Origin: Conus ventricosus
Lineage: Eukaryota; Mollusca; Gastropoda; Neogastropoda; Conidae
NCBI GenBank assembly: GCA_018398815.1
Contig: CM031600.1
Span: 48,400,007-48,464,006 of the forward strand
Direction: 5' to 3'
Length of the DNA: 64,000 bases
This document shows, in pieces, positions 11,582 through 25,150 of this stretch. The stretch's first letter is position 1. Every line of letters begins with the position of its first letter. The translations under genes and the position numbers were made by a program. The notes under the pieces were generated by a model that was not told the origin of the DNA, made no database searches, and saw nothing but the letters and a program-made list of their open reading frames with translations.

Positions 11582-11690
11582 CACACCACACACACACACA
11601 CAGAGGCACACAAACACACACACAGAGGCACCCGCATGCATGCACACACGTACGCACGCATGCACATATTTGCACACATGGGGCTGACAG
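11519..11690. repeat. (AC)n-rich microsatellite
   Basis: AC runs interrupted by GC, AG and TGCATG steps. Confidence 0.93.
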
Positions 11691-11934
11691 TATTCTGTGA
11701 TTTTAACTTTTAAAAAAGTCTGGCTTCACTGCAATTGTGAGCTGATTCAAATTCACTGTCTACAAGCAAAATCGTGTGCTACGAGTATTTCAAATTGATT
11801 TGTCTTTGGTTTGGTTGCTTTCAGAAGGTGCTTTTGTTTGTAACGCTTGTCTACAATTGATCCACGATTACTTACACAAGACATATTGTGGAAGAAAGCT
11901 AAATTGTTTCTCAAACTTTCAAGTCTGTCCCTCC

Positions 11935-11937
<3 letters not shown>

Positions 11938-11998
<61 letters not shown>

Positions 11999-12035
11999 CA
12001 GAGAGAGAGAGAGAGAGAGAGGAAGAGAGAGAGGG
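11938..12035. repeat. (GT)n(GA)n compound microsatellite
   Basis: About 29 GT units followed by GA-rich DNA. Confidence 0.95.
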
Positions 12036-12128
12036 AGAATGAGGTCAGAGAATGGAAATGTACGAAACGATTTCTATTCAAGTAAAGCTTGAGAGACATA
12101 GAAGACAATGAATGATGCAGGAGAAAAA

Positions 12129-12134
<6 letters not shown>

Positions 12135-12189
<55 letters not shown>

Positions 12190-12190
12190 C
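12135..12190. repeat. (GT)n microsatellite
   Basis: A pure GT run of about 27 units ending in GCGTGCGTGC. Confidence 0.95.
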
Positions 12191-12334
12191 GTGCATGCGT
12201 GCATCTGTCTGTCTGTATATCTGTCTGATCAAGAACTAGAAAATGGTTGGGGGAGGAAAATGGGTAGGGGCATTATTAAGGATAATCGTTTTCAGCCAGC
12301 ATAATGACTTTATGAGAAGAAGACTCAAAACAGT

Positions 12335-14345
12335 GGCACAAACCATGTGATGAATTGTCAACCACACCATCCACTCCTTCACACACCCTCCTGTACAAAT
12401 TGTACAAACATGCGCACATACCCTGGTGTAATCCTCCTTTCTTCCCCCCTCTTACTTTCTCTCTCCCTTTATCTCACAAGCGGCAATAACGTTTACACTG
12501 CCATCACCACCACCACCACCACCCTTTTCCTTCCCAATTCAAGCCCTCACTCTTCCCGCGGTCGTTTGGAAGTTGCAGGCAGCCCAGCTTTGGAAACTGT
12601 CTTATGGGAAAAAGATTACATCACTTGCAAAGTACATAGCTCACTTCACTCCCTCTCCTCTCCCTTCCCTTTGCTGAATGTGTGTTCTCTCTCTGCTAGA
12701 TAAGAGAGAAGCTGACACCTCCTTCTGTCCCCCCTCTGCCCCCCCCCCCCCCCCCCCCCCCCCACCCCGCCCCCCTCTCCCCACTTATTCACCACCTGCA
12801 CGCTGACGGTCGTGCATGCAGCTCGTGAATGACGCAGTTATGTTAAATAGTCCTTTGTCAATTGACATGGGCTTATATAGGTGCTTTGAATTCAAACCCG
12901 GATGACCCAGCAAGCGCATTTTCGAATGTTCTATACTGTACTCCTCACTGAAAGTGGTGGGGAATGACCAACCCCTCCCCCTCCCCTTTTCTTTGTCTTT
13001 AGTGACACAAAGCCAACTGGAACAGGAAACAGAATAAGTGGTTTGGCCTATAAAAAGGGGAAACTCATGGTGAACAATCACTGCCTCCACAGACAGACCA
13101 ACACAATGTAGCCACAAAGACAACATAAGTACACCTGAGAGAGTGAAAGTTTATCTCACCTACTCTGATCCAGTCTACGGTTCACTGAACTCCCAGAACT
13201 GTAAGTTGAAATAATGTTTCTAAATTTTGAGACAATGCATTGATTGTATGTATGCCAGGTGGTTTAACGGTATAACTTTATGCCAATACTTGGTGACATC
13301 TATCAAGATGATGGATGAGTATTCCGTTGTAATAGTTTGTTTGCCACAACTTGGTAAGAGCTATTGCCATGCTTGGTTAAGATTCTTTGTTCACAATCTA
13401 ACCACCAGTCCTTGTGTACAATTTGACTTTTGCCAGTATGTAACTCTATCAGTTAAGATGATCACTGAATGATAAATTCAGATCAGAAAAACAGTGTGCC
13501 TGTACTGCGTGAAAACTGTTGGTTTATGAATTCTGTTGATAGTCAGAATACTTTGACTGTAAGTCTACACCACATGTGTACTTAGGCTAAGTGTATTCCA
13601 AGTTACTGCAATTTAATTCATAAGAAAAACTGAAGAGTTATTTGACTAAAATCATTATACAGTCTTCTACCCTTTGTTAAACTCCACTCAAAATCTGAAC
13701 AAAATTGGACATAGATCTATTTATGCTAGTCTAATCCTTTGTTGGCTGATTTCTCACACATTTACTGAAAGCCAGAGGGCAAGTTAGACTTGACAACAAA
13801 CTCAGCATAACACGACCAGGTTCTGTTTTTAGACTGGTATACCACCCTGTGCTGTATGAACCACATCACGCCCAATGACATCAGTCTAAGAAGTGGATCA
13901 TCACCAGTAACCAACAGAGTCAACACCTCCACATCAGAAAGTTCGTAATCCATGACCCAACTCAACTCAACCAGAAATTCTCTATTTGATGAAACATTGG
14001 GAACCAAGTCACCTGAACTGACTTTGGAATTGATGAAATTTTTACCTTGTATAACAAGAAATTCTAGGTGAAAGTGCTAATTTGATGTCAGTTACTTTGT
14101 TGTCATTCAGCAGTGAATGTCTTGCTTATCTCTAATTCTGTCTTTTGTAGCTACAGCACTTTTAAGTGTCAAGATCAGAATGATTATTCTATAGCAAAAC
14201 TTGATGCTGTATTTAAAAGTCTGAGAATCATTAAAAAAATTCTTTCGACTGACTAATACTGTAAATTGCTATTTCCAAACTCAGTAAGACAGAAAGGAAG
14301 GAGGTGAAAATTAACTTTACTTTTGAGAGAAAATAATTACAAATC
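12335..14345 (+). repeat. Family B interspersed repeat, ~2.0-kb copy
   Basis: It shares ordered blocks with 49283-51610: ACAAATTGTACAAAC near 12395, the pyrimidine-rich segment with a 25-base C tract at 12739-12763, GCACGCTGACGGTC, the block at 13210-13360, TACACCACATGTGTAC near 13566, GAAGAGTTATTTGACT near 13634, and GGAGGTGAAA near 14299. No reading frame is conserved between copies, so this looks like a non-autonomous element of unknown class. Confidence 0.82.
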
Positions 14346-15429
14346 CATCACCAACGGGACAACTACCAACTTTGTCAATCTCAAATGGGGCTCAGTCTGG
14401 ATGTTAAGAAACATTTATCAACATTTTCAGTCCATTTGCCTAACTCAAACCATCTGGACAAAGAACAGATTAAACTACCAGGCTGATGGAGTTGACAGCC
14501 TAGAAGCAAAACTTTGTTCTCTGAGTTGAGTTGGTCATGTTATCAATAAACAACATTTGTGTGACTGATACTATGGTCACGTCTTATTTTTCCCTCTCCA
14601 AGCATCACCTTTCACACCATGCGTATCTATATTTCTTACAAATGGACCATAGTCTGCTGATCTTAGGTTGTTGGTTGTCTTGATACAATAAATTCTGGGA
14701 GTGTTAATGTTCTAATTGTGGTTTTGTAATGGCACTCTACCTGATCTGTGCTTGCATTACAAAGAGAACAATATAAATGAAACCAAAGGACTAAGACTTA
14801 ATCTTAATCTTGTGTTTTATCTTTAAATCTATTTTTTTGTCCTTTTTTTTTCTTTTTTCCGATTTTCCAAAGAGAGGGAGGAGTGAGAACAGACATATCA
14901 GAAGAAAGACAGAGAGACAGAGACAATCAGACAGACAACAAATGTCTGGGTTTGTTAAGTTCAAAGTTGGGTACTAGCAACATTATACTCGGATATGGTG
15001 TTGCTAAAATACAAAGGTAAACAACATCGATGAGTACAGAGGAAACTTAATCATTTTCAGTTATTCATTACATAACACAACATTCACTACTCTCCCCCCC
15101 ACTCCACTCTTCTTTCTCTCTCTCTCTCTCTCAAATATGTTATAATGAACTACCTGTTAATAGACACTATACAAAGCAAAATAAGCGCAAGCAACAATTC
15201 TGTATTTACACAACGCCGGGTTAAAGGATTTCTAATGGTCCCGAGTGTACTGCCTCTCTCTCCTTCCCTACCCAGGCGCTGACACTTCCAACGCACACCA
15301 CCACTACCCCAAACTACCCACCCCAACTACATCCACCCTCCACATCCCACCCTCCATCCTCCTTTTTCCCCACTCCCATTTTCCCAACCCCCGAACCCCC
15401 CAAAAAGAACAACAACAAAAAAACAACAT
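14346..15429. other. Unassigned sequence with short CT and C-rich patches
   Basis: A (CT)n run lies near 15114-15133. Nothing else was recognised. Confidence 0.45.
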
Positions 15430-15575
15430 ACACGACACACACATGAAGTGTTTGGTGTGTTGTGTGGTGTGTGTATGTGTGGTGTGTGATGTAGTGTGAT
15501 GTGTTTGTGTGTGATAGTGAAAATGTGTGGCAGCGCGCGTGTGTGTGTGTGTGTTGTATGTGTGCAGTGTAGATG
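15430..15575. repeat. GT-rich degenerate microsatellite
   Basis: GT-rich DNA with many GTGTGG and GATGTG interruptions, suggesting an old, decayed array. Confidence 0.8.
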
Positions 15576-16686
15576 AATGCAAATGAACTGAATCTTCTTC
15601 TATATTTTCCCCTCAGTTGCATTGTTTTTCGAATATGCTTAAATTGGCAGCCGTAAGATTCCGTTTTTTTGTAAATGCTTATACCACATCTTGCAGTAAT
15701 ACAACACTGGGTTTATTTCAGTAGCGTATGTCTATCAAATTTCCTTGTCTACACAATTCCAAAAAGCACAGTTTCTTCACACAACCACGATTTCAAATCA
15801 TTATATCACGTAATATGTATTGACGACAAATCCCCAAAACAACTAACCATAGACAATGAAAAAAAGAAAATGTTCATGTAACAATTTCAACATTACAAAA
15901 ACAATTTCGATTTCCTGATTTCAGTTGTTGCATTAGCATTATATTGTGGTGTATATTGTGTGTGAAGTTTCCATGGTAAAACTCTCAGTCCTAGTTTCTT
16001 TGTGCACAAGCGGGTAATTTGAATGTCAATTAACTCCAGTCCATCTTATATTTGTCCAAAACGAGTTGCACATGGCTCTGTGTAATGAGGGAAACAAATT
16101 AGCACGGAAATCCTTGCAAAGATATATGTAATTTGTTACAAAAAAGAGGTGTTCTTGAAAAATCTATTCATATCTTTCTTGAATTCACAACCCTTTTAAT
16201 AAAAGTTTGTGTTGGACGCTGACTATTCTACGTCATACTCAGATCCTTGCAGGGGAGGCTCCTATTGTATGACCAACGTGCTGTATGAAATCATCCATTT
16301 GGACCATACATCATAACATTCGTATTTGCCCTTTATCCAGTCAGGGAAAAATCGGACATTTCCTCGTATTTTATGTGTTGTTATTCCACAGTAATTTTGG
16401 AAAGGAGGTATCCTTCATTTTTCATTAAGATCTAGCCATAGTTTTTCAGAGAATTCCAAAAAGTGAATGTATCTGTTCCTAACCTTTGAAAAGTTCCTAG
16501 TATCTAAACCTTGAAAATGCTTTTTTAGTATTTGCATAAAAACACTGACATTCTTCTCCAAAGGGTAGAAAAATTTTCGCTGAAATTAAAAGTCCACTCT
16601 TCATTGTTTGAGCCTTTACAGATTCTGTACAACCATACAGGATGAAAAGCAGATTGCATCTGTCCTTAGATCATCAGGGATAAATC
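15576..16686. other. AT-rich unassigned sequence
   Basis: No coding or repeat signal was recognised. Confidence 0.45.
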
Positions 16687-17531
16687 TTTTTTTTTTTGTT
16701 TTTTTTTTTCTGAGAGTCCAACCTCTGTCTCAAACCTTCAGAGTAGTGCACCAACACCGCTGATTATCCGACACCCCGTCCACAGCATAACCCGCTGGCC
16801 CGCCGCAAGCCGGACCAGAAATTTTCCACAAGGGACAGTCAATGTTAGTGGTCAAGAGGCAACCCACCGGAGGAGACACATCAGCAACGCCGCCGAGTCA
16901 CATCGGTGGTGTTCAGTGGCGCCTGTTTCTGATACTCAACATACGCTTGACACCACTATCAAGCCCTACTGCGACAATAATTGCTTAGTTGAGTCCGGCG
17001 TAGTGACTCTCCCCCCAGGAGAACGCCACCATGTTCCGTCAACGACAGCCCCATGGTCTCGCCGATACCGGAACCTGAGAACCCAAACAAGCCCAGACGT
17101 GGAGAGGACATCGAAATTAGTCTCAACCATTGAAGAAGGGCATGATGGCCACAGAACCCTGAGACATTTTTTTTTTAATGCGATCAAATGAATGAGGATG
17201 ATTAGATGATGTAGGATTTTCCATTTTCGGCTTTAGACTACATGACAGGCTGTAACTCTCGCTTCCTTTCAAATATATCCGGCGTCCAACCAGCCCGAGA
17301 GATACAGGCCACCTGCCAGATGGATCCAGGAAATTTCAACATCACTCTCAGAAACGCCATCATTAAGTGATGAAACTCACTGGTGTGAGTCCCAGTCATC
17401 CCTACTGATCCACGCAAGCAAACTCACATCTGGTCGGAGCCGGTGGGCAGAAAAACCCCATGGACTCAGATGGATTCGAACCACGACTCCCAGCCAGGAG
17501 TCCGCGACGTAACCACTCACCACGCGGCTGG
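16687..17531 (-). mobile_element. Long tRNA-headed SINE, copy B
   Basis: Minus-strand order is tRNA-like head (about 17531-17468, with GGTTCGAATCC at the B box), the long common body, and an A tail seen as oligo-T at 16687-16711. The body includes the segment with CTCCTCCGGTGGGTTGCC at 16865-16882. Several one-base indels separate it from copies C, E and F. Confidence 0.88.
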
Positions 17532-17544
17532 TTAAGTCCCTTTT

Positions 17545-19840
17545 TAATACTGCCACGACATTACGTTTCTTTTAAATTTTCAAATGCCTTTCGATTACAT
17601 TTGCTATTTACGCCTGAGAATCTAAAAGCATGCGACTTATATCCTGATAAGACCTTATCAGGAATAACAAATGTATGCAAACATAGACCATTTGTGAAAT
17701 AGAATGTTTTAATGATATGTATTTTACCCATTACACTAAGATCTCCTTATTCGGATGAAAATGCTCTGAATATTCTATCTTTGCAACCAATCGGTCCTCA
17801 ACTAGAGATGCCGTTTATAATCCTCATAATAAATACCCAGAATCTGTTACTTATTTCCACGAAACCAAAAAGCTGTTGTACTATGTTTTTTTACTACCTA
17901 GCCACATAGCCGCTGATTTATTTTTATTATAACCAAACCAGAAAACAAAGAAACATCATTGAGTATATCTAATGCTTGCACCATGTCATGCTGATCTGTC
18001 AAAAATAAGGTAACATCATCTGCATAGAGCCAATTTTGATTACATTAACTAGCGTATCTCTTGAACCCCCTAGATCAATTCCTCTAATGTTCCTCAGTTT
18101 TTCATCTTTATTGCTAGTAGTTCTATAGCCAACACAAAAACTAAGGGAGAAAAAGGACATCCTTGTCGGATTCCTGTCTCAACCGCAAAATACTCTGATG
18201 TCCAGCCACTATACAAAACACAACTACGAGTATCAGCGATTAATACTTGAAACCATCTAATGAATTCTTCCCAAACCCATACTTTTTGAGAGCTGTTAAC
18301 ATAATGTCTTTAGATATACTATCAAAAGCTTGAGTATAATCAATGCTTAAAAGCAAACCAGGAATATTTTCTACATATAAATGATCAATAACAACATCAT
18401 CAATTAGTCTCAATAGCGTAGCTGCTCGACGTCCCTTGATATACCCAACCTGATCTTCGCTTACTAAATCTCTAATTATACTTGACGATTTGCCAAACAT
18501 TTAGACAAAAGCTTATAATCGCTATTGTTAACGAAATTGGTCTCCAGTTTTTTAAAACATTTCTAGGTAGATCTTTGCCTTTGTGAATTAATGTGATGAC
18601 TGCTTTTCTCTGCGAAGGAGAAAGTGTCCACTTCTCAAATGCAGAGTTAAGTGATGATGTTAACAAACTTTTTATATGACCCCAAAATACTTTTAAAAAA
18701 CTCTGTTGTAAGCCCATCACTTCCCGGCAAAGAACCATTTTTGAGGGCTTTAAGAGCTGTTAGTAGTTCATTCTCTGTCAAGTTGCCTTCACAACTATCC
18801 TTCTGAGAGTCAGAAAGCTGTGGCACTGAAGTATCAGATATAAAGTTATCTACCATTTGTTCCATGTTTCCTCCTCTTACCTTTTTCTTGTACAACTTCG
18901 AATAATAGTCTCGCTGCATTTTCATTATTTTGACTGTTGTGTAACTAATCTACCATTTTCTCATCACAAAGTTCTTCCATCATCTTTGAATTTGCTCTTG
19001 ATTTTTCCAAGTTTAAAAAATATTTTGTGTTTTTTCCCCCCTCTTCAATCCATTTCATTCTAGATCTTACCTGTGCTGCACGTGCTTTATAAGTTTCCAA
19101 TAATTCTAATTCTTGCATTAAGTGCTGTCGCTGATTTTGATAATGAATATCGTTAGAGTTTTTTGCAATATTAATATCTATATCGTTTAACTTACCTTGA
19201 ATTTCTACTAACTTATATTTCTTCTGTGAAGCTCTTACCTTTAGCATAAATTATTGTAAACTCTTAATCTTCAGTTTTAGGATTTCCCATTTCATTTGAA
19301 AATCGATGTTTTCGTCCATATATGTATATATGATCATCAATCAAACTATTTATCTGTGTGACAAAGTTTAAGTCATTCAATAATGAATTATTGAACTTCC
19401 ACAGCCCAGGTCCCCTCTCAAAGCTTGAGAATTTCAATTTGATGGAGCAACTCTGTGATCTGTGAAAGGGACAGAATGAATATGCAGTCTATTGTTTTAT
19501 CAAACAAATCATCATTGGATATGAAATAATCCATCGGCGTGCAATAAAAGGAGACTTTTATGCCATGAAATTCCTTTACATCCGATGAAACAGTCTCCAG
19601 GTATCATACAGGTCATGGCTTTTTATTAAATCATTAAATTTCTTTACTGTCCCTCTTGATGTTTTTACTCCAGAGATATACCGAATCATTATCTAATACG
19701 CATTGAAATCCCCCAATCAACAAGTGCCTGACTGAACATTAGAACTCCCAGTTCATCAAAAGAAAGATTCTTCCGTCGTCTTTGGACCACCCTATGAGCT
19801 GATGGTTTGTCTATTTGGGAGTTCCAAATTGCGCTGTTGT
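17545..19840 (-). mobile_element. L1/Tx1-like LINE relic (endonuclease, linker, reverse transcriptase)
   Basis: On the minus strand, from high to low coordinates, I see an APE-type endonuclease C-terminal part near 19750-19400 (GPGLWKFNNSLL-like), a linker with MKWIEEGGKNTKYFLNLEK near 19060, then reverse transcriptase blocks. These are SLPGSDGLTTEFFK near 18730, WRPISLT near 18540, DQVGYIKGRRAATLL near 18430, DYTQAFDSI near 18340, GIRQGCPFSPL near 18170 and LYADDVTLF near 18020. This block order is that of L1/Tx1-group LINEs. The frame breaks several times and the 5' half is missing, so it is a dead copy. It abuts SINE copy B on its 3' side. Confidence 0.88.
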
Positions 19841-22800
19841 GAGGAAAAAAAAAGCTGTGAGGGGGCAGGGCGGCGGGATCGTTGAGGGATAGGGGAGGCT
19901 GAGGGAAATTAGTAAGGTGCAGGGTGTAGCTTATAGTTCTAAAGATGGGAGGCCAGCCTGACTTAAGCAGTGACAGCCTGCCAGCTCAGAAGCAACTTGT
20001 TCCATCTGTAGTCCTGAAAAACCCATCCTGCCCTACCGCCGGCACGAAGCTAGGCCTGACTACAATTTGATCCCTCGCCTGCTGTCAATGTTGGGCCAGG
20101 TACATGGAGTTGAAGGGTAGTCCTTCCATGGTAAAGACTATACTCCAAGGGCGGTTTCTCGCCTTGTAGGGAAGCCATTTGAGAATCAGAGGCATCGAGA
20201 GATGAATAGAGCCCCGATGTGCTGGAACCCACTGCTGCTCTTCGCTGGGTTTACTCAGGGCCTTATCTCGTTTGCAGTGGAGGATCCCAGACGTGGCTGC
20301 GATCGTAAGAGCGAGCGAACAAGGCTTCAATTGACATTTCCTTTGGTTTCTTCTGTCCTGACAGTAAATTAGCGAAGGACTGAGCTCTTACTCTTTTAAT
20401 AGTGATTCCCCATGGTGGAATCCCACTGCATTATGTCCGGATGTTGCAACCAGGTATTTAGATGGTTACATCTGCATTGGCCATAGAACTATTCAGGCAA
20501 TCTTATTTCGCTTCAGCAATACATGAGCCACTTCTGTTGTGAACTCCATAGACCACTTTTCTCCCAGGTGGTAAGGAGTGTAGGTCTCTTGATGAACACT
20601 TCTGCTTTTTATTCACGCGATGTCTTGCGACATAATATCGTCGCAAAACCGGACTTTTACATTAGCCATCAGGAAGCCGTTTTTGTAAGAAAAGACTCGG
20701 CCCTAGGAACGCACTGAGGGTCCGATCTACAAGTAAAGGTCGATCTTGTTCCCTCACCACTCTCTGCAGTTGTCAAGAAAGTGTCCTTTATATCCAGGCT
20801 GGTGCGGCCTAACATGCCCGTGAACGACGTAGTTTGTGAGACCAGTAACGGGTATCACTTTGCGAAGGCCTTTGAGAAGTCGACAAGCATGTCAAATCCA
20901 TACCCTAGTCCTTAAACAGTCCCGATACCCAGAGTTGGGTCTCACATGACCGTCAACCGCAAAGCCGTGTGATGACAAAGAACCCCATTTTCTCAAATGG
21001 GCCATGTGGCGCGACAGTCCATCAGCTGCGACTATGAGTGTGAGGAACTTGCGGTGTTGCTGCGTTATATCTTTCTACCCTATCCTTAAGCAGCCTGTTG
21101 TCGTTGCTTCCAGTCCTGCGGCAGGGTCCAGAGGAATTGAAATCAGTAAGCGTTCGATAAAGTCCGGCGATACACCACTGCAACCATCTTCAAGTCGGGT
21201 TAAGTCCTGGGCCACAGCTTTATTTGGGTCAAGTTGACGCAGAAGTCTCTTTACACATTTCCCTGTTGATGTTGTCGCTGCTGGTATGCTAGAAGTTTCC
21301 TGTGCCAGGGGCGGCACTCGTAAACCTTCAGCTGTGATGGTGTCTTTGGGGCTGAATACAGATGAATCACTCGCTGTGGTCAGAATCCCTGGCCTGTCCT
21401 GTGTGGCACTTTTCCACAGTCTTATGGAAGACGCCCTGATTCTGTCGGTGTGTCTCGCTTTGAGGCAGCAGACTTCTTCGGAGGGTCGGTATTACTACCT
21501 TGGTCAAGTCAGTTCGTGGAACATTGACTAGGCGATTTCATAAGGGCTTAAGTGCCTTGTTTCCTTTGTGCGGAGGCCTATTTTTTTAATCTTCATGCGT
21601 TCCTTGATCATGCTGACTACGTATGAGTTTCTTGGTCTAAATCAAGGAGGGGGAGGATTGGTTTGGTCTGGTCGCTTAGGGGGAGTGGATTTACAGAGGG
21701 CTTGAAAAGCAAACGGATTTCAGACCTCTTCAACAATGACTTTTACTCTGAATTGACAATGTTGACGCATACTGTGCTGCCTTTAGAGCTCCTTACAATC
21801 CTCAGTGTAAATGGATGAGTCGCTGGGGTTGGCATTTCTTTGGGGAGGTCGCAGCTCATGACACTGTGCATGGAGCAATACAGGAGTGTTCAGAGTGAAG
21901 TGACCGGGACAAAGGTTGGGGTGGTTTGTGAGGAAAATCCAGGGTATTATTCCGTTGCTCTCATCCATCGCACATCCTACATCATGATGGCACCACAACT
22001 CGGCTGGTATTCTGGCTTTGGGGCATTCCATTTTAGCGCTTGGGGTTGCCAGCCAGTGGAAGTCACCCAGGTCAACGATGATGGATTTGGTCGAATCGAA
22101 GCAAAGGCGTGACAGATCTCAAACGCATTGCCCAGTCTACTGTGTGGGGTGTAGAAGCTACAACAGAGTTATGCCCATCAAGATTTGATCTTCACCCAAA
22201 GGTTTTCATAACCCCGGATAGTACAGGCATTTCATGAGGTCAGAATTTCGAACAGTGAAAACACCTCCCCCATACCTACTCCATTGCCTGGTGGTTGTCC
22301 TGCGATAAATGTGACCCCTGGAAGATTTCTGCATTCGATGGACTGGGTCACAGATTTGTGACCAACAATTGTCCTCTGTGTAGCTTGACAAATTGGAACT
22401 GATCTACCATGATAGAGTTACAGTTCACGTTCAGGAAGCGGACGGGGTCGTCTGCTGTGTTTGTCTTGCTTACTTCTCCTGGGTGTGGAATTGGAGATTA
22501 AGGGCTGTATTATATTGGAGCAATAAGAGTCAGATGTTTACTCAAGTTAATAACCATACAAGCAAATCAACCATTTTTGGAGCATACACATCACAATGAC
22601 CAATTTTAATGCCAATTGTATTTCCATGCCAAAGTAACGTCGAATTGAACCTATGTCTAAAACATGCACCAAATCTGAAAAAACTTGCCACACTATTATG
22701 TATAACTACAAATTCACCTTGCCCCATTCTTTTTTCCATGTCTTGGACACTCCAGTGAATTGTTTCTTGCAAACAAATTATGTACTTTTTCTAGTTCAAG

Positions 22801-22979
22801 TTTTAAACATGTTTTCTTTTCCAACACAGCCCAGACCGTGAATTTAATGAAAAAACGGTCAATCCGAGCCACAGCCATAAGAAAGTCCGTAGATCCACCA
22901 TATCAAATCAAACGAAACCCGTAAACAAATCCGTGATACGCGCATGAGTCTCCCGTCAGGTAACCGGCCTTGCAAGGTG
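19841..22979. other. Unassigned region
   Basis: Base composition is moderate and several frames of 60-90 codons exist on both strands, but none carries a domain I can name. The frames do not chain into a gene with plausible splice signals. It could hold an old, unrecognised transposon. Confidence 0.4.
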
Positions 22980-22981
22980 AC

Positions 22982-23320
22982 TTACCCGCCCTCCCCCACC
23001 TTTACTGTGCAACATAGGTACAGGAGTAGGAAGGCCCGAAACAGGAGCATTTTACTCGCCGACCGCTTTACCCACAGGATGATATTCCTTACGTCACCAA
23101 CTGTCGCTTCCTCGTGCTGCGTGAACGCTGCTTCACGTACGCTGTATTGCCGGTAAATTCCCGCGCGTAGGTAAGAACGATCTTTGCCAGTGTCGGTTTC
23201 CATCAGTTTGAGTTTTGGGAACCACTCTGTCTTTGAGTCTTCAAAGACATCTTCCCCATCCTCAAACAAATTTTCCCCTACCTTCTCTTCCTCTGACTGC
23301 TGCTCCCCACTGTGAGCCTG
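22982..23320 (-). CDS. Candidate exon of unknown function
   Basis: A minus-strand frame open from about 23330 to 22982 reads as a plausible soluble sequence (acidic start with FEDGEDVFED, then KTEWFPKLKLMETDTGKDRS, then QHEEATVGDVRNII). An AG that could serve as acceptor lies just upstream at CGTACAG, and GTAAGT lies just after the frame near 22980. I recognise no family, and no partner exon was found. It may be a chance frame. Confidence 0.25.
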   Translation of the reverse strand, partial: QAHSGEQQSEEEKVGENLFEDGEDVFEDSKTEWFPKLKLMETDTGKDRSYLRAGIYRQYSVREAAFTQHEEATVGDVRNIILWVKRSASKMLLFRAFLLLYLCCTVKVGEGG

Positions 23321-23689
23321 ACATCTTCTGTACGCTCAATCTGAGCACATGCCCCTGTTTCAGGGATAGGGTTTACTCACCTGGGGGTCAGAGAAAGTGC
23401 CACAGGCCGGGTCACCACGCTTGTGGCCACTCTGCAAGCATCCCTGCAAATCACCAGATTCTGACTGGTGTCGGTGGTGTCCTGACTGCAGGCAGTTAGA
23501 GCACACAGGGCTCCGTGACACCTTGGCAGTCTATGATTGTGTTTTTATTGACACTCAAGTTAATTCATCTTGGTGTTACATTTGATATTGTTTGCCTTTG
23601 TTGTACTTAGTATATTTGATTATTTAGTTTGTATTACTGTCCTTTATCATTGCTGAATTAGTTAAACTGAGACAGGAAATCAAGGAGTG
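23321..23689. other. Unassigned spacer
   Basis: No coding or repeat signal was recognised. Confidence 0.4.
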
Positions 23690-25150
23690 GGGGAGAAATC
23701 TTTAGGCCTCTCTGGTCAAGATTTAGTCACATATGTGATTACCCCGTTTGAAAACGAAAAGCTGCAAGAAGATGCTCGAATCAACGACAGTTTGAATTTG
23801 AAGCAGCTGAGCATGAAAACGTTAGACAGCAAGAACAGGGAGAGCGTGAGAAAAAAAAAGCTAGAACAGGCAGAGCGAGAAAAACACGAGAAGCTGAAGA
23901 GTGACAAATGCATGAGAAGCTGAAGAGTGAGACAAACTCTGAAAGCTGAAGAGTGAGATAAAGCCAGGGAACATGAACTTGCTCTCAAAAAAATTGAAAA
24001 ATCAGCCAAGGCTGATAGCTCTTCAGACACAGTCGGCCAAAAAATTTACAGCCTCCCATCCAACTTCCAGCCTTGTCATTTTCTTTGGATAAATTTTAAT
24101 GAGAACACGAAAAGTTTGACACATGCATGGACCAGTTCAAAAGATTAGCAGATGAATTTGGCCTGGACCCAGAAAAGCGTAAAACCCAAACTTTCCCAAG
24201 GTCTCAGAGGTGCTGCTTAGATGTTTATACAAAGTTATCACAGAAAAAAGGAACGATTATGATGCTCTCAAACTAGCCCTACTCACCGGTTTGAACTGAC
24301 AGCTGAAGCATATTGAAAGAAATTTCCAAGCTGCAGCGTAGTAGGGGAGAAACCTACATCCCGTTCACAGATAGGTTAGTCACTTACCTTCAAAAATGGT
24401 TAAACTTACTGAAGCAAGAAACAGACTTATGAAGGACTGACAAGCTCATCCTCTGTGAACTGCTGCATGACACAATGTCACTGAACTAAAAGACATTCAT
24501 GACGAACAAGATGCTCCACACTAGCTGGGCCTGATCAAGCTATCAGATAGGTACACTACCCCCCTTGATTAGGCAAACTCACATAAAAGAATGCATGACA
24601 GATCAAATAGGGATTTGACCTCCCCACAGCTTCACAATCTCAAAACCCAAAACCCACACCAGGTAGGAAGCACCGCCAATGATAAAACCCAAAGTGGGAA
24701 ACCACAAGGTGGTAACTCAGCCCTGGAGGCCAAAACAGTGCACCAAAGCGTTTGCTGCTCACACTGTAAAATGACTTCCCACAACACAGCAGACTGCAGA
24801 AAGTTCTTTGGCCAAAGACTCCAAAAATTGGGCCCTATACCAGGTATTGTCTACCCCTAAAGGTACCAGGTACACCAGCTATGTTACCCAGCATCACTAT
24901 GCCACCCATCAGTGAAACAGTTGTTAGCAATAACACCCGAGCCACGTGTCTGTATGACACTGGATTGTCATACGACACTGCAGTGAGAGCATCATTGTGG
25001 ATCCCATTGCTCTCACAGCGGAGACTGGGGCCTTTGCAAAGGGCTGACCTGACCCTGCCCTCCACTAATTTACCTGTAGCAACAATTAGGGTTAACAGTA
25101 AGTATGTAAAAGGACAGGTACAGGCTGCAGTCATGTGCAATTGAACAGTC
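23690..25150 (+). mobile_element. Gypsy-type retrotransposon relic 1: gag and protease
   Basis: A charged, coiled N-terminal part (23740-23990, rich in KLEQAEREKHEKLK-like heptads) is followed by a capsid-like region broken in several frames (FELTAEAY near 24285, TYEGLT near 24430). Next comes a zinc knuckle of form CX2CX4HX4C (CSHCKMTSHNTADC, about 24754-24795). After a stop, a protease-like segment carries the LYDTG active-site motif near 24950. The order gag, knuckle, protease fits Gypsy (Ty3) elements of invertebrates. Many stops show that it is dead. Confidence 0.8.
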
